DNA of 64,000 nucleotides from contig JBBHKE010001424.1 in the NCBI GenBank assembly GCA_037447655.1, forward strand, positions 1 through 64,000, given 5' to 3'. This DNA is from Zygnema cylindricum (taxonomy: Eukaryota; Streptophyta; Zygnematophyceae; Zygnematales; Zygnemataceae). The notes under the pieces are model-generated. The model saw nothing but the letters and a program-made list of their open reading frames with translations. It was not told the DNA's origin and did not search any database. The translations under genes were made by a program, and so were the position numbers. The stretch's first letter is position 1; each line of letters begins with the position of its first letter. Positions 11,759-22,607 of this stretch are shown piece by piece.

Positions 11759-13023
11759 CTTGTGGAAGATTAGGCGCGTGCGACAAATAGAAACCTAAGG
11801 GAAGTGCAAGAGAAAAATTGGGGAGAAAACAAGTCAAGTGATGCAAAAATCATTATAGAAACAAGCCAAGGCGTAGTCTTTCGTCGCGAACGTTCTCAAC
11901 TTTCAACTCGCAATTTGGTTTTATGCATCGCCCAAACATGTTCTTGAGTTTGACGCAGACTACCTTATCGACGACATGTTGTTGCATGCATGAGTGATTG
12001 TTAGTGATAATGGAGAAAACATTGAAAATATTTCTTGGGCCTCGACAAGTAAATTTTAATGAGAAGACAATAAGAATGGTTGAATTAGTAACGACTCTTT
12101 GTCGTTGTTAAAAGGCGTTCTGCCAATATAAAAATATCATCCACCATTAACCTCAAACCGATGATAGGTTAACGGATCCCAACTCCTTAGTAAGCGGATA
12201 ACGCTTTGGTAAATGTATGATGCAAACCTAGACCTAAAGAAGAGACCTTATCAACAAGCGACGAATCCTTCTGATCGATCAAATACACGGTGGTAAATTG
12301 TAAAAAAGGTGATTATCAACATTTGAAGGCGATGAATCAAAAGAGGACTTGGGAGGTAAAGTGCGCACCAAGTACAACTATTGTTGTGCAATATAACGAG
12401 TTACAGTTGCAAACACCTCTTGTGGATCCAAATGTTTTGTGAGGTCCTCACAGTAAGAAAGGTCATAAAAAGGGCATAATTAAAAAAAGTAGTGAAGAAA
12501 ACCAAAGTCTCGAATTGGGGTTTCTAAAACTTTTAAACACTCTTATGGTTCATAAACACGAAATCATTAAGGGAGAGGGAAATTTTGTAGCAGACAGATA
12601 AAGCACCACGCAACAAACTTAGTGACTTTGATAGAAGGACTTATCGTAAAAAGCTGTAAAAAAAAATGGTGAATGGCAGTGATGGATCGTTAACCAAGAT
12701 AAAACGTACAAATACACGCAGAAGTAATAAATAAAATCACCACAAAGAAAAAGAACACATCCAACAAAAGCCAAAATATTTCACTGAACGTTTTTATTCA
12801 CAGATTACTATTTTTCCCTCTTTCAACTTTATTTACCCCTGGACACTTCAACGCAATACAACAAATGAACGTTAAATGTGTAAGTACTACTGATGCGCAA
12901 ATACGCTCCATTCACCAAGCAACAACTGCAACAAAATACAAGTAACCAAAGTACTGTAGTTCATCCAACTAAAATGATGTACAACAACAGACGCAAACTG
13001 GCGCAAAAAAATCCTAACAACAA
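11759..13023. other. Host spacer, no confident gene
   Basis: About 1.3 kb without a credible gene. A short open frame from 12893 (MRKYAPFTKQQ...) leads into the B1 insertion point. Without B1 it would read NKPIRKK and stop. I cannot assign it. Confidence 0.45.
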
Positions 13024-13028
13024 ACCGA
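13024..13028. repeat. Target site duplication ACCGA, left (B1)
   Basis: ACCGA immediately before TGTTGG and again at 15761-15765 directly after the LTR end CA. A 5-bp duplication is the copia norm. Confidence 0.85.
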
Positions 13029-13049
13029 TGTTGGTTTGTAAAAAACCTT

Positions 13050-14682
13050 CACTTGATGCCGGCTGCAAGCAAGTTCTCACATCGCCTAATCCGCAGACTC
13101 AAGAGAGCCTTTGATCATCCGGGAAGCTTTTTCATCACCGGAGCGGAATCACTAGATTCAGGCGGCGAACGATGAAATGAAGTCTATCATGGAGGCTCAG
13201 ACATGGGAGGTTGTGGACCTTCCTCCAGATCGAAAAGCGATCAGTAGCAAATGGGTATTCAAGGTGAAGTTAAATCCAGATAATACCATTGAACGATATA
13301 AGGCTAGACTTGTGGCAAAGGGATATAATCAAAAGGAAGGAATTGACTTTGAAGAAACCTTTTCCCCTGTTGTAAGATTTCCGACAGTTATGATTTTGCT
13401 ATCTCTAGCTGCTATAGAGGATATGGAAATACATAAGATGGATGTAAAGACGGCCTTCTTGCATGGAGAACTAGAGGAGACCATTTACATGCAGCAACCT
13501 GAAATGTATGCAGAACCAGGAAAAGAGCACTTAGTATGCAAACTACTAAAATCTTTGTACGGCTTAAAACAGGCCCCAAGGCAATGGAATTTATCGCTAG
13601 ATGAATTCTTAACTAGCCTAGGATTTAAAAGGATAAGCTCTGATCACTCTGTCTATGTTTTAAAAGGTGAGAATGGACTAGTGTACATAGCGGTGTATGT
13701 AGATGATTTACTATTAGTAAGCAAATCAATGGTTGAAATTAACAAAATTAAAATTGCTCTAAACTCACGGTTCGAGATGAAAGACCTCGGTGAGGCAAAA
13801 TATATTTTGGGTATCCAGGAAGAGAGGGACAAGAAAAACAAATTAATAAAATTGACTCAAAAGGAAGCTATTGGAAACATGTTAGATGAATATGGAATGA
13901 GGGGGGCAAAAGGATGTGTAACACCAATGGAGTTTCGGCCTAAGTTAGAAGGGGAAGAAACAGAACCAGATGTTATTGTTAGTGAATTTTTTGAGTCAGG
14001 GGAGAATGATCCTTTGACATTGATACCTTATAGACAGTTAGTGGGAAGTTTAACATATTTCATGAACTGTACCCGTCCGGATATTGCTGCACCTATTAGG
14101 GTATTGAGCAGAAGTCTAGAGAATCCGAAGAAATCTGATCGTGACGCAGCAAGAAGAGTTTTAAGATACATGGCAGGAACCAAGGACCTCAAACTCACAC
14201 TAGGCGGAGGAGAAGTGAAGCTAAAAACGTGGAGTGATGCGAGCTATGGCGACATGCCCAGCCGAAAATCCACCACGGGATTTGTTCTACAAATTGGGAA
14301 CGGGACTTGCTGTTGGAGCAGCAAACTTCAGAAGGTCACGGCACAATCAACCATGTAGTCAGAATATATGGCAGCAAGCTCAGCCCTCAAAGAACTCTTA
14401 TGGGTGAAATCCATGTTGCAAGAATTGGAATACATGCAAGTTCGTCCACAGGTGATCTGGTGTGATAACCAGGCTGCCATTGCCATTACTTCTAACCCGA
14501 GTCACCACTTCAAAAGCAAGCACATGGATGTAAGATTACACTTTGTAAGAGAAAAAAAGTTCTCTAGAGTTATTAAATTATGTTATCTGCCAGATGCTAA
14601 AATGATTGCTAATTTGCTCACTAAAGCTCTTCCTGCTCCTAAGTTTAAGTATTGTAGGGATGCATTGGGATTAAGTGAATAG
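13050..14682 (+). pseudogene. B1 RT and RNase H
   Basis: Nearly intact RT (MKSIMEAQTWEVVDLPPDRK; FSPVVRFPTV; YVDDLLL at 13695-13715; MKDLGEAKYILGIQ), then RNase H (TWSDASYGDMPSRKSTTG; WCDNQAAIAI; DVRLHFVREK) and the usual end (APKFKYCRDALGLSE). One stop interrupts it: Glu to TAG at 14356-14358 in STMESEYM. No gag, protease or integrase is present. Close sequence relative of B2 and B3. Confidence 0.93.
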
Positions 14683-14841
14683 TTGAGTTGCTGTACTGTT
14701 ATACTGCCATGCTGCGCTAGTCTCACACCTGGGATGTAGCGGGAATATACTTGCGAAAATTGCTACGCTGCTATGCTGCGATGCTGCGCTAGTTCAACAT
14801 CATAGCTGCGCTGGCATAATGAGTCTAAAGCTTTAGGGGAG

Positions 14842-15760
14842 TGTTGGTTTGTAAAAAAGCTTTACGTCTCATCAAATCTATAGGACGGCGGAAAATAGTT
14901 CTATAGAGACACGCGTCGTCACTTGAAACGCAGTGCAGGGTTTAAAATGGTACCGACACCAGCATTGGAACAACGCAGCTGCGAAGTAGATGAAACGTGC
15001 GCATCTGCGGTGATTTTTGATATGGTGCGTACGGACGAACGCAACCTGCGACGCAACGGGACAAATGCAACTGTGGATATTTTTGGTACAGGACAACGCA
15101 GTTGCTACGCAATCAGACAAACGCAGGTGCGGCTAATTTTGGTATGGGAGAACGCAGCTGCTACGAAGCTACGGATATTTCAATGTGATCAGGAATTAAG
15201 ACTGCGCTGCTATGGTTGATATGAATCAAGTCAACGGACGAGATTCACTAAGCCAGGCGACAAGTATTTGATCAAATCATCTGTATAGGATTCTTAGTAA
15301 TATTGATTGAACGGTGATAGATTAGTTTTAGCGTGATTAGGAGCACGTAGACCTTAGTGGCAGTTTAGTTCTTTTGGACGTATCTTTTAGAACACTTGTA
15401 TCGGCGGTAACGCACTATGTAGTAGGACAACTGAGTGAAGGGTATAAGACTTAGGACGTAGAACACTTTATGTATCCAGACTTCCAGACTGTGTAATCTG
15501 CAGACTGTTTTTGGGAAACTTCTGAGTTGCATATCTTGGTGTATGTTGAATCAATTGTGCTGAAAGTTTAGGAGTTGTCACACTTTGTGATACACTATAA
15601 TGTGATATAGTTTGAAGCAGTTTTGACTTCTGTGTCAACTTTATTGAAGCTGTAAAAAGCAGATGTTTGATAGGATTCTTGATAAGCTTCTGTGGTGAAT
15701 TATGTCTACTTCTACTACTACTGTTGCTGCTCCACCTGCTCCAGTGGTCGTAGAACATCA
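14842..15760 (+). repeat. 3' LTR of copia B1
   Basis: TGTTGG...CATCA, 919 bases, after the purine tract AGGGGAG. U3 holds several imperfect repeats of a CGCAGCTGCG-like motif (about 14968-15180). ATG at 15702 opens a frame (MSTSTTTVAAPPAPVVVE) that runs to the last LTR base. By comparison with element D this is the Gag N-terminus. Confidence 0.88.
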
Positions 15761-15765
15761 ACCGA
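15761..15765. repeat. Target site duplication ACCGA, right (B1)
   Basis: Second copy of ACCGA, directly following LTR terminus CA. Confidence 0.85.
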
Positions 15766-17459
15766 TACGTAAAAAATAAAAGTGGCAGCAAAAAAAGCTG
15801 GCTCACCGATTCCCCATGCCACCTTACAGGCATGAATAACATGGTTCTAAAGGGCCAATGATATGTGTGTCATTAGCCACCGAAGGGAGTAGACAACATA
15901 GAAACCAGAGGGTTTCGGTCCCCTCTGGCAATGATTGTACAAAGACATAGTTCAAAAGTAAGCGTTTTTATGTTAGGCATTTGGTCGGCGCCTTTATCGT
16001 AAGTTGTGTTATGGGCTTTTCGTGTGATCTTCTTAGATCGCTACTTTGATCAGCGAGCGTCCAATCGTTCGAATTTGACGGTGTAGATAAATTNNNNNNN
16101 NNNATAACCATAATCAAAACCGTAAAAACTGTTCTTTACACTTCTTAAACCTGTACCAGTTTACACACCGTGCTTCCTGTTAATACAGATTACAAACATC
16201 CGACACAGTCGTAACATCCTATGTGTGTTTTCTCGAGTCCTAGTATTTCGAATTCCTCGTTTTAAAACTGGATAACACCTGGATGTTAGAACATCTTTAA
16301 ACCGTTGAGATGTTCGAATGTAAATGTTCACCCTTTTTTTAGTAACAGATTTTTAGCAGGAACGATTCCAGTTTTTTCTCTCTTTGGCAAGAATGGTTAA
16401 ATGTTTTAGAGGAAGGAAATACAGTCGAATAAAAAAAGGCATTTGTATACCGTTACACGACTAACTCTTCGTAAAGATTATCGGTGTTTATCTGTCTATT
16501 AGCGTTGAGTTAACAATGCGTCTATTGATTATCTGTCTATTTGTGGCTATTAGAAATGCTTCTCAATCAGCACATTGCCATATGTTTACGGAAAAAAATA
16601 AGCTGACATAAAGGAAGGAGATTTTGTAAATTGGTAAGAACGGTTTCTCTCTTTTTTGACCTTAGCAAGGACGATTTTTAGACAATGATTTTTTTCCCAC
16701 TTGTAAATGTAAGCTTGTAGAGTTGCCAAATTTCTACAAGATTGTAGGTCCACAATAGGTCAAAATTTTGCTCCTTAAGCTTTATGATCCTGAGCTCTTT
16801 TGTGTGTATCCTACAATGCTGACACAGCCTACAAACATTAGACATAATTGTCCTTCGTGCCACACATTTGACCATGTCCAAATTCTTCACATTTCTTGTC
16901 AAAAATGCCAAAACTAATACCAATATGGTTAGTTACTTAGGATCAAAAAGTGTGATACTTGTAGGTTTTCCTGATCTCCTAACCAGAGATAATTTGTTGA
17001 GGGTGTATTCTTGTTATTTCACACAACAATTAGTCTTATCACCCCCATGATGCTAAAAAACACACTAAGGTTCCATCATCCAATAGAGGAATGCGTTTCA
17101 TGACCTTATTCAACCACATAACCTTGGTTTTTGCAACGGAAAAAATCTTATGGTGACGTCATTAATTAAGGTCGGAAGTTACCACCCAAGATCCATTGAG
17201 GAATCTTATATAAAATCTTAAGATGCTTAATGCAGTGCATCGAGAGTTGGGAAATGACATATTTTTCAATATCAACTATTCATATGTCATTGCTAAAGAT
17301 CCTTTGGACAATGGGCACAATTGGAGATTCATGACTGGACATACGATATTTAACCATGAGCGTACAAAACTACATCACCAAAACAACGCAAATAACAACA
17401 ACTAATCAACTTATAAAACGAAAATCTGTCAAAATCAACAAAATGATGAAAATAAGGAT
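15766..17459. other. Host spacer with assembly gap
   Basis: AT-rich sequence. Several short frames (for example 16678-16923 minus and 17223-17405 plus) show no recognisable domain and I do not call them genes. Confidence 0.45.
16094..16103. other. Assembly gap (10 N)
   Basis: Ten N bases; the true distance between flanks is unknown. Confidence 0.99.
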
Positions 17460-18714
17460 TTAGAGGCTAACTTGGACGTTTGACATCAAATCGTAGTTAT
17501 TGGTTATTATCAACTTAGATTCCACTTCGACGAAAAATTTCAAGTAACAGGCTTGTTCGGAGTTAACAATAGGCGTCATACTAAAGCCTTTGCAATTGCA
17601 GTCTTTGCTGCATATACCCGCACAGCATTTCCATGCCTTTTCTGGACTGTAGTTTGTCAATGTCCACTTTCTGTTATTATTCCCGGGGGAATTCATTTTT
17701 TCAAACTTCCGCCAAAAAACGTGTTCCGTGCATACTGAATCATATGATCCATTTATTGTGACAAATTAGTTCTTAATATTTGAACCTTAAATTTCAAAAA
17801 CTTAAATAATTTGTTCTCTTGTAAGTAATTACAATGTTTAGAGCTACTAACCATTTCTTGAACAAAAAATTAGTTTATCAATGTAACAAATGTATACCAT
17901 TTTCTACTGAAAGTCCATCGATTCTCTTTTCCTCTTTTCATGAAGATGAGTAATTCACCTTAGGTATATAGGACAAGCAAAGATAGTTCTATGTGGTGCT
18001 TGTCTTTATTTTGCTAGTAAAAGGATCTTGTTTGAATACTAACGAATTTAAAAGAAAGAGCTTGTTTTCGTGACAACGGCCACAACTGGGAAAAACATTC
18101 AATCATTGACCATTAACATAATACACTTCATCAAAAAAAATTTAAAAAATAAGAACTTATCATTGACATTTAAAACGGTAATTTGATCCAAAATCTGGGT
18201 CTAGTACTTTACCTGCACGTTTGACATACAAATCCAAATCAATGGTATTTGTCAATCCCGATAAAGAAATGAAATACTTGAGCCAGCAGATTTCAGCGTT
18301 GTTAGTGTTTGGTGACAAATTGAATCCCCGGCATTCGCAATTACTGCCACATTGACCCGCGCAGTATTTCCATGCGTCGCCTGGGGCGTAATTCCTCAAT
18401 ATCGAACTCCCGATATCATACCCAAGGAAATCCATTTTTTCAAACTTTTGCCATGAAACCGAATCTGTGCATACGAAATCATATGCCGCCGCGCTCCTCT
18501 GCGTCGATCTTAACGCCGCGTTCTCTTCTGTCGAACTTGATGACCAACTTTCCATTTGGGTTTTTGAGATCTCTCCTTTATACGTGGGAGAATATTTTTG
18601 TGGCGACGTTGTCACGACTGCCGATACTCTCCCGGTAAAAAAATTTACAAAGAGGATAAGGAAGATGGCAGCATATTGAATTATTTGGTTGCATGAGCCA
18701 ATAACCATGCCCAT
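17460..18714 (-). CDS. Secreted protein with two PAN/Apple domains (two exons)
   Basis: Exon 1 is 18714-18213. It has a signal-peptide-like N-terminus (hydrophobic IIQYAAIFLILFVNFF, residues 11-26), a Ser/Thr-rich spacer, then a PAN/Apple-type domain (VCTDSVSWQKFEKM; WKYCAGQCGSNCECRGFNL; ICWLKYF). The donor is GTAAAG at 18212-18207 after phase 1. The acceptor AG is at 17736-17735, and exon 2 (17734-17460) continues in frame with a second copy (CTEHVFWRKFEKM; WKCCAGICSKDCNCKGFSM; CYLKFF) and ends in TAA. The 478-base intron joins perfectly and the exons look like a tandem exon duplication. Without splicing, exon 1 would read through the donor to a stop at 18160. PAN domains bind protein or carbohydrate; the ligand here is unknown. 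A further 3' exon is possible. Confidence 0.72.
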
Positions 18715-18729
18715 AATTTTTGACTTATA

Positions 18730-18845
18730 TTTACTATTATCTCCTTCTCTCTCTCTAATCTCCTCCCTCTATCTCTCCTTCCTATTTTCCCTTTTTCTCT
18801 CTAACATCCTTCTCTCTTCTGCCCTTCACTCTTTCTTTTCTGTTA
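18730..18845. repeat. CT-rich tract upstream of the PAN gene
   Basis: Long pyrimidine run (CTCC/CTCT repeats) directly upstream of the minus-strand start codon, so GA-rich in the sense of the gene; likely its 5' UTR or proximal promoter. Confidence 0.6.
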
Positions 18846-18973
18846 GATGGTCAGCTGTACTTAGTTTGAGAATAAGTTTTTTACCTGGTGGAAGTGGTTA
18901 ATTCGGTCAGCTTCCAAATATAATCTGAGCTACCTGTACGATTTTCCAGGTCAAACCTTTGGACGACCGATGA

Positions 18974-19565
18974 TTTAAACATTTAAACGCTACACCATGG
19001 ATCGTTATTAGCGTTTAGAAATGATTAGTGTTAATAATTAATTAGTGTTATTAATGCTAATTTGAGTTTTGCAACATTTCAAAAAAAAGGTTTGATTCTA
19101 ACTGATCCATAACGCTGATTTAGGTACACCGGTTCTGCCGTAATTATATATACAGTATAATAGGTAGAATTACAAAATCTGACAATCCGTACAGCGTCGC
19201 GTCCTTTTACTCTAATTAATCCATAATTCTAATTTGGGTTTGCGAACGTGTTTTTCGCAAACTCGACTCCACCGTTTATTCTAACCGCAGTTCTGTGGTG
19301 CAACCGACATGAGTTAACTATATTTTCCGTACGACTTTCCGTAATGAAGTACATTACTGTACGAAAAAACACTTTCCGTACACCACACTATTCATGAAAT
19401 GCGTACTCATAATTGTTAACGCTAAATTATAAGAACCGTAATGAACGTCAACGAAAATTTAGTGATGTCAATTATATTTCAGGTTTCGAGGTCAAAATTT
19501 GCGGGCGCCGACATAGAGTACATAACGCTAACAACGATCCACGGTGTAGCGTTTAACCGTTTAAA
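18974..19565. mobile_element. MITE 1 (592 bp, 42-bp inverted ends)
   Basis: Left arm 18974-19015 and right arm 19524-19565 are inverted copies with about 4 mismatches in 42 bases; both contain ACGCTACACC and TGGATCGTT. No coding capacity. The inner part of the arm resembles the ends of MITE 2 and MITE 3. No clear target duplication. Confidence 0.75.
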
Positions 19566-20588
19566 CAGCCGCAAGCTTACATGGTAATCGTCTAAATCCT
19601 ACGATGTTGAAGGTATCGCTCTCGTTTGGTACGGCTAGAAACCATACAGCCGTAAAAATTGTACCTCAAAACCGGGTGAAGATTTAATTCTCTAAGGGTG
19701 CGTCTTCATGTGCCTAAGTAAGGGTTTCTTTCTGTCGTTTTCCTGTAAAACTTAGAGCCGTACCAAGTAGGTTTCAACCGTACAAAAAAATAAAAAAAAT
19801 GAGAAGTAGATTTTGCGTCATCATCAAATTTAGGATGTACTATATGTTGTCGTCTTGTGTTCTTCGACCCACGGCCACGCCAAAAAATGTCATCTTCAAA
19901 CTTATCTTTAAAAAACAGGGAAGATGTGTTTTAAAACAAAGTATATGCGAAAAACAAATAGGAACACGTATTCACACGTGTAACAATTTTTACACAAATT
20001 TCAAACGAATTCAATCGACGGCGAAAGGTACACTATTCGTTATATTTTGTCCGTTTGAGTTCAGGTATGACGAGGCAAAGTACACAATTTGTTAAGTTTT
20101 GTCCGTTTGGGCAGGGTACGGATTTTATTTCGCCATGGGTCTCAAGATTCAGATGCCATTTCACGTCGAGCGGAGAAGCGACGCAAAGGCAAAATGCATC
20201 TTCTTCAACCGTGAAACAGCACAGGCTGGAAGGCGTGACATCTACAATGTCATGAAAACTCATGTGACGTCACAAGCACCTACAAAAAATCAGATTGTAG
20301 ACGTGACAGCCGTCACGGGCGTTGTCAGCATATACAATAGTCACGCGCTTAAGTAACTATGTCGTTGTTACGCTTAGGGACACCTGAAATCTGGGTCCGC
20401 CGAATTTGCGCTAAAAAGCAAAGTTATTTCTGTAAGTTTCAAGTACATGGAGACGCACTCTAAGAGGGACAGTATTTGTGTACGTTCATTGGTCCGCGAT
20501 GATGTCCTTTTCTTTCGACAGTAGTTTTTTGACTTTTTCACTTTTATTATTTTTTAACGGTTAGTTTGCTGGCAGACAACTACGGTAC
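19566..20588. other. Host spacer, no gene called
   Basis: About 1 kb. Open frames at 19799-20095 and 20055-20356 have no recognisable domain. A homopolymer A run lies just downstream at about 20680. Confidence 0.45.
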
Positions 20589-20634
20589 AGGGAGTGTTCC
20601 TTACATGTTTCCTCAGTGTGGTGAACCCTGTGAA

Positions 20635-21123
20635 CTACACCGCGCATCGTAATTAGAGTAATGAAAAAATTAGAGTCCAAAAAAAAAAAAAAAAAATTAG
20701 AGTAATTTATGGAAAGAACCTTTCAAAAGGAACTTACTCTAATTTATATGTACCTCTAATTTGCAAGCTAATATCATCTGGAAGCAAATAAGGTATCGTA
20801 CAAATTCGACAAAACGTACAGTTTATCGTCACTATGACGTTTGCATACGCGGTTTATTAAAACGCAGTACCATGATAATGGCCTGTATTAAATCATTGTT
20901 TGTACTTTTTTACTTATAAAAGTACAATTTTGCACGATCGAACGTCGTCCATATTCCACGCTATTTAAAACAAACATATATTAGAATTAAAAACGCTAAT
21001 TCAACCTTACCTTAAAGAGGATAATGAAAAAATTAGAATCATTTACTCTATTTGATGTGATAGAGTCGAAATTTCGAGCGACCGAATTAGAGTAATTTAC
21101 TCTAATTACGATTCGCGATGTAG
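20635..21123. mobile_element. MITE 2 (about 489 bp)
   Basis: Left end CTACACCGCGCATCGTAATT and right end (reverse complement) CTACATCGCGAATCGTAATT, about 27 bases each with 2 mismatches. Inside are repeated TTAGAGTAA words. Non-coding. Absent from repeat copy 2. Confidence 0.72.
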
Positions 21124-21917
21124 TGTTGGGTATCGGGTGAATTCATATCGCGATAATCTCGATATTCAAAATATTGAATAGCGATCGAGCAGAATCCTGG
21201 ATATATCGTACCGAAACCAGGATAAATCATCGCGATATATAGTATTTTTTTTTATATAATATGTTTTTTTGGCGAAAAAGTCTAATTGTCTAATACGCCA
21301 CGTACCTCGTGATTTTCGTTCCGTGACTTAAAGGTAGACGCCGCAAAGTGTAACCGACAAAAAAGTACTTATTATGTATTTCTAACGATTACTTATTTGG
21401 GGTATGGTTACACGAGGTCTTTGTAATTGTACAGACAGCAAATTTTATGTATTACAGAGGCCTCGGGTACATCGCGTATCTTTTTAAATAAATTTTACAT
21501 ACGTGTTCTGATATGAGTGGTTCCACGTAAGCTGGCTATCAAATCTCAAAAATCATCAAATATCTGGAAACCGACCTTTTTCGTCTAGAAAATCGTACTT
21601 GCGTATGACGTACGTGTACTTCACAAGTGTACCTCGTCAATGTATCTCAGAGATCTCCTTCACTCTGTCGACTTTCAGGAAAAAACCGTATTTCTTTCCG
21701 ACAATGATTTTACAGTTACTTTGTCCGAAGTCAAGTGACTTTGAAAACCTGTGATATTTTTTTTTTAATTTTTTTTTTAATGCTTCGATATGTCGGCGAT
21801 ACGATACTTCGGCGATATATTATGATAATTTGAAATTCGATAAATCGAAGCGATATATCAATTATGGAGTACCTGAAATTTTGTATATCGGCAATCTGTC
21901 CTCGATACCCAACACTA
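21121..21917. mobile_element. hAT-like non-coding element
   Basis: Starts TAGTGTTGGGTATCG and ends with its exact reverse complement CGATACCCAACACTA (15-bp perfect inverted ends). Interior rich in ATCGCGATA-type palindromes; no transposase frame. Together with MITE 2 it is bracketed by CTGTGAA (20628-20634 and 21918-21924), and repeat copy 2 lacks the whole block. The hAT assignment rests on the TAGTGTTGGG-like ends and is tentative. Confidence 0.6.
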
Positions 21918-22016
21918 CTGTGAACCCTCGTTTCACCGTGCGAAATGCGTCGTAAGTTTCACCACTACAAAAAACCTACCGGTATCATGTAATCCGTAAA
22001 AAAAAAATAGTACGTA

Positions 22017-22221
22017 CTACATCGCGAATCATTATTAGCGTTATGAACTCTATATCGACGCCCAAAAATGTTGACATTAATACCTTAAATAGAATAAATT
22101 ACACTATTTAAGGACGTGGACCATAATCTGCCACGTCTCCTGGCACTAAATTAGAATAAATGACGCTAATTTTTTCTTTACACTAATAATTTCTCAACGC
22201 TAATAACGATTCGCGGTGTAG
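22017..22221. mobile_element. MITE 3 (205 bp)
   Basis: Ends CTACATCGCGAATCATTATT and, inverted, CTACACCGCGAATCGTTATT (26 bases, 2 mismatches). Same end family as MITE 2 and MITE 1. Absent from repeat copy 2 at the corresponding place. Confidence 0.75.
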
Positions 22222-22378
22222 TTCTCACCAAAAAATAAGGATTATATTTTACCAAGGGTTTGTACATTAACTCTGACGACGCTGCCCGAAAAATAAAAAC
22301 TATGTTTCCATCGTCGACAAATTGTCGAGGTATATAACGTAAACCTTTCAGTCGTACTTTAATTATTAACCGTCACCT

Positions 22379-22607
22379 GCTATAATATGTGTAGTATAGC
22401 AGTTAGATATAACTATTTAGTGTAAATGTTATAATGTATATAATGTTACAGTTAGTTAACATTGTAATAATTATTACATTATCACAGTTAGATATTAAAG
22501 TTGTAATATATAAAAAATAACAATTAGATATAGCTGTTAATTATGTAATTGTTTTTTATAGTGTAATAATTAACGTAGTCAAACAGTTATATATAACTGT
22601 TATAATT
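22379..22607. repeat. TA-rich ACAGTTAGATATAACTGTTA repeat, left block
   Basis: Degenerate tandem units built on CAGTTAGATATAACTGTTAT with TATAATTA linkers, internally palindromic. It continues after the composite copia at 31250, so the retroelement split one array. Confidence 0.7.

Larger units (their letters stand above)
13029..15760 (+). mobile_element. Copia B1, internally deleted
   Basis: The left end keeps only the first 17 bases of the LTR (TGTTGGTTTGTAAAAAA, 13029-13045, identical to the start of the right LTR at 14842). It then jumps into the segment just upstream of RT. RT, RNase H and the complete 3' LTR follow. The ACCGA duplication shows that both outer ends are the original transposon ends, so about 4 kb (rest of 5' LTR, gag, protease, integrase) was deleted either before or after insertion. 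Confidence 0.88.
20589..22378 (+). repeat. Host repeat R1, copy 1, interrupted by DNA elements
   Basis: The outer parts (20589-20634, 21918-22010, 22222-22378) align in order with the reverse complement of 46914-47221. The insertions at 20635-21917 and 22017-22221 are missing from that copy, which acts as an empty site. Includes a 7-bp-arm palindrome around TCGACAAATTGTCGA (22314-22328) present in both copies. Confidence 0.75.

Noticed and set aside
16678-16923. Small minus-strand protein with several cysteines
   Set aside because: No recognisable domain or splice context, and low-complexity AT-rich surroundings.
22379-22607. CRISPR-like or regularly spaced repeat array
   Set aside because: Units are degenerate, contiguous and TA-rich with no constant repeat/spacer pattern, and the genome is eukaryotic.
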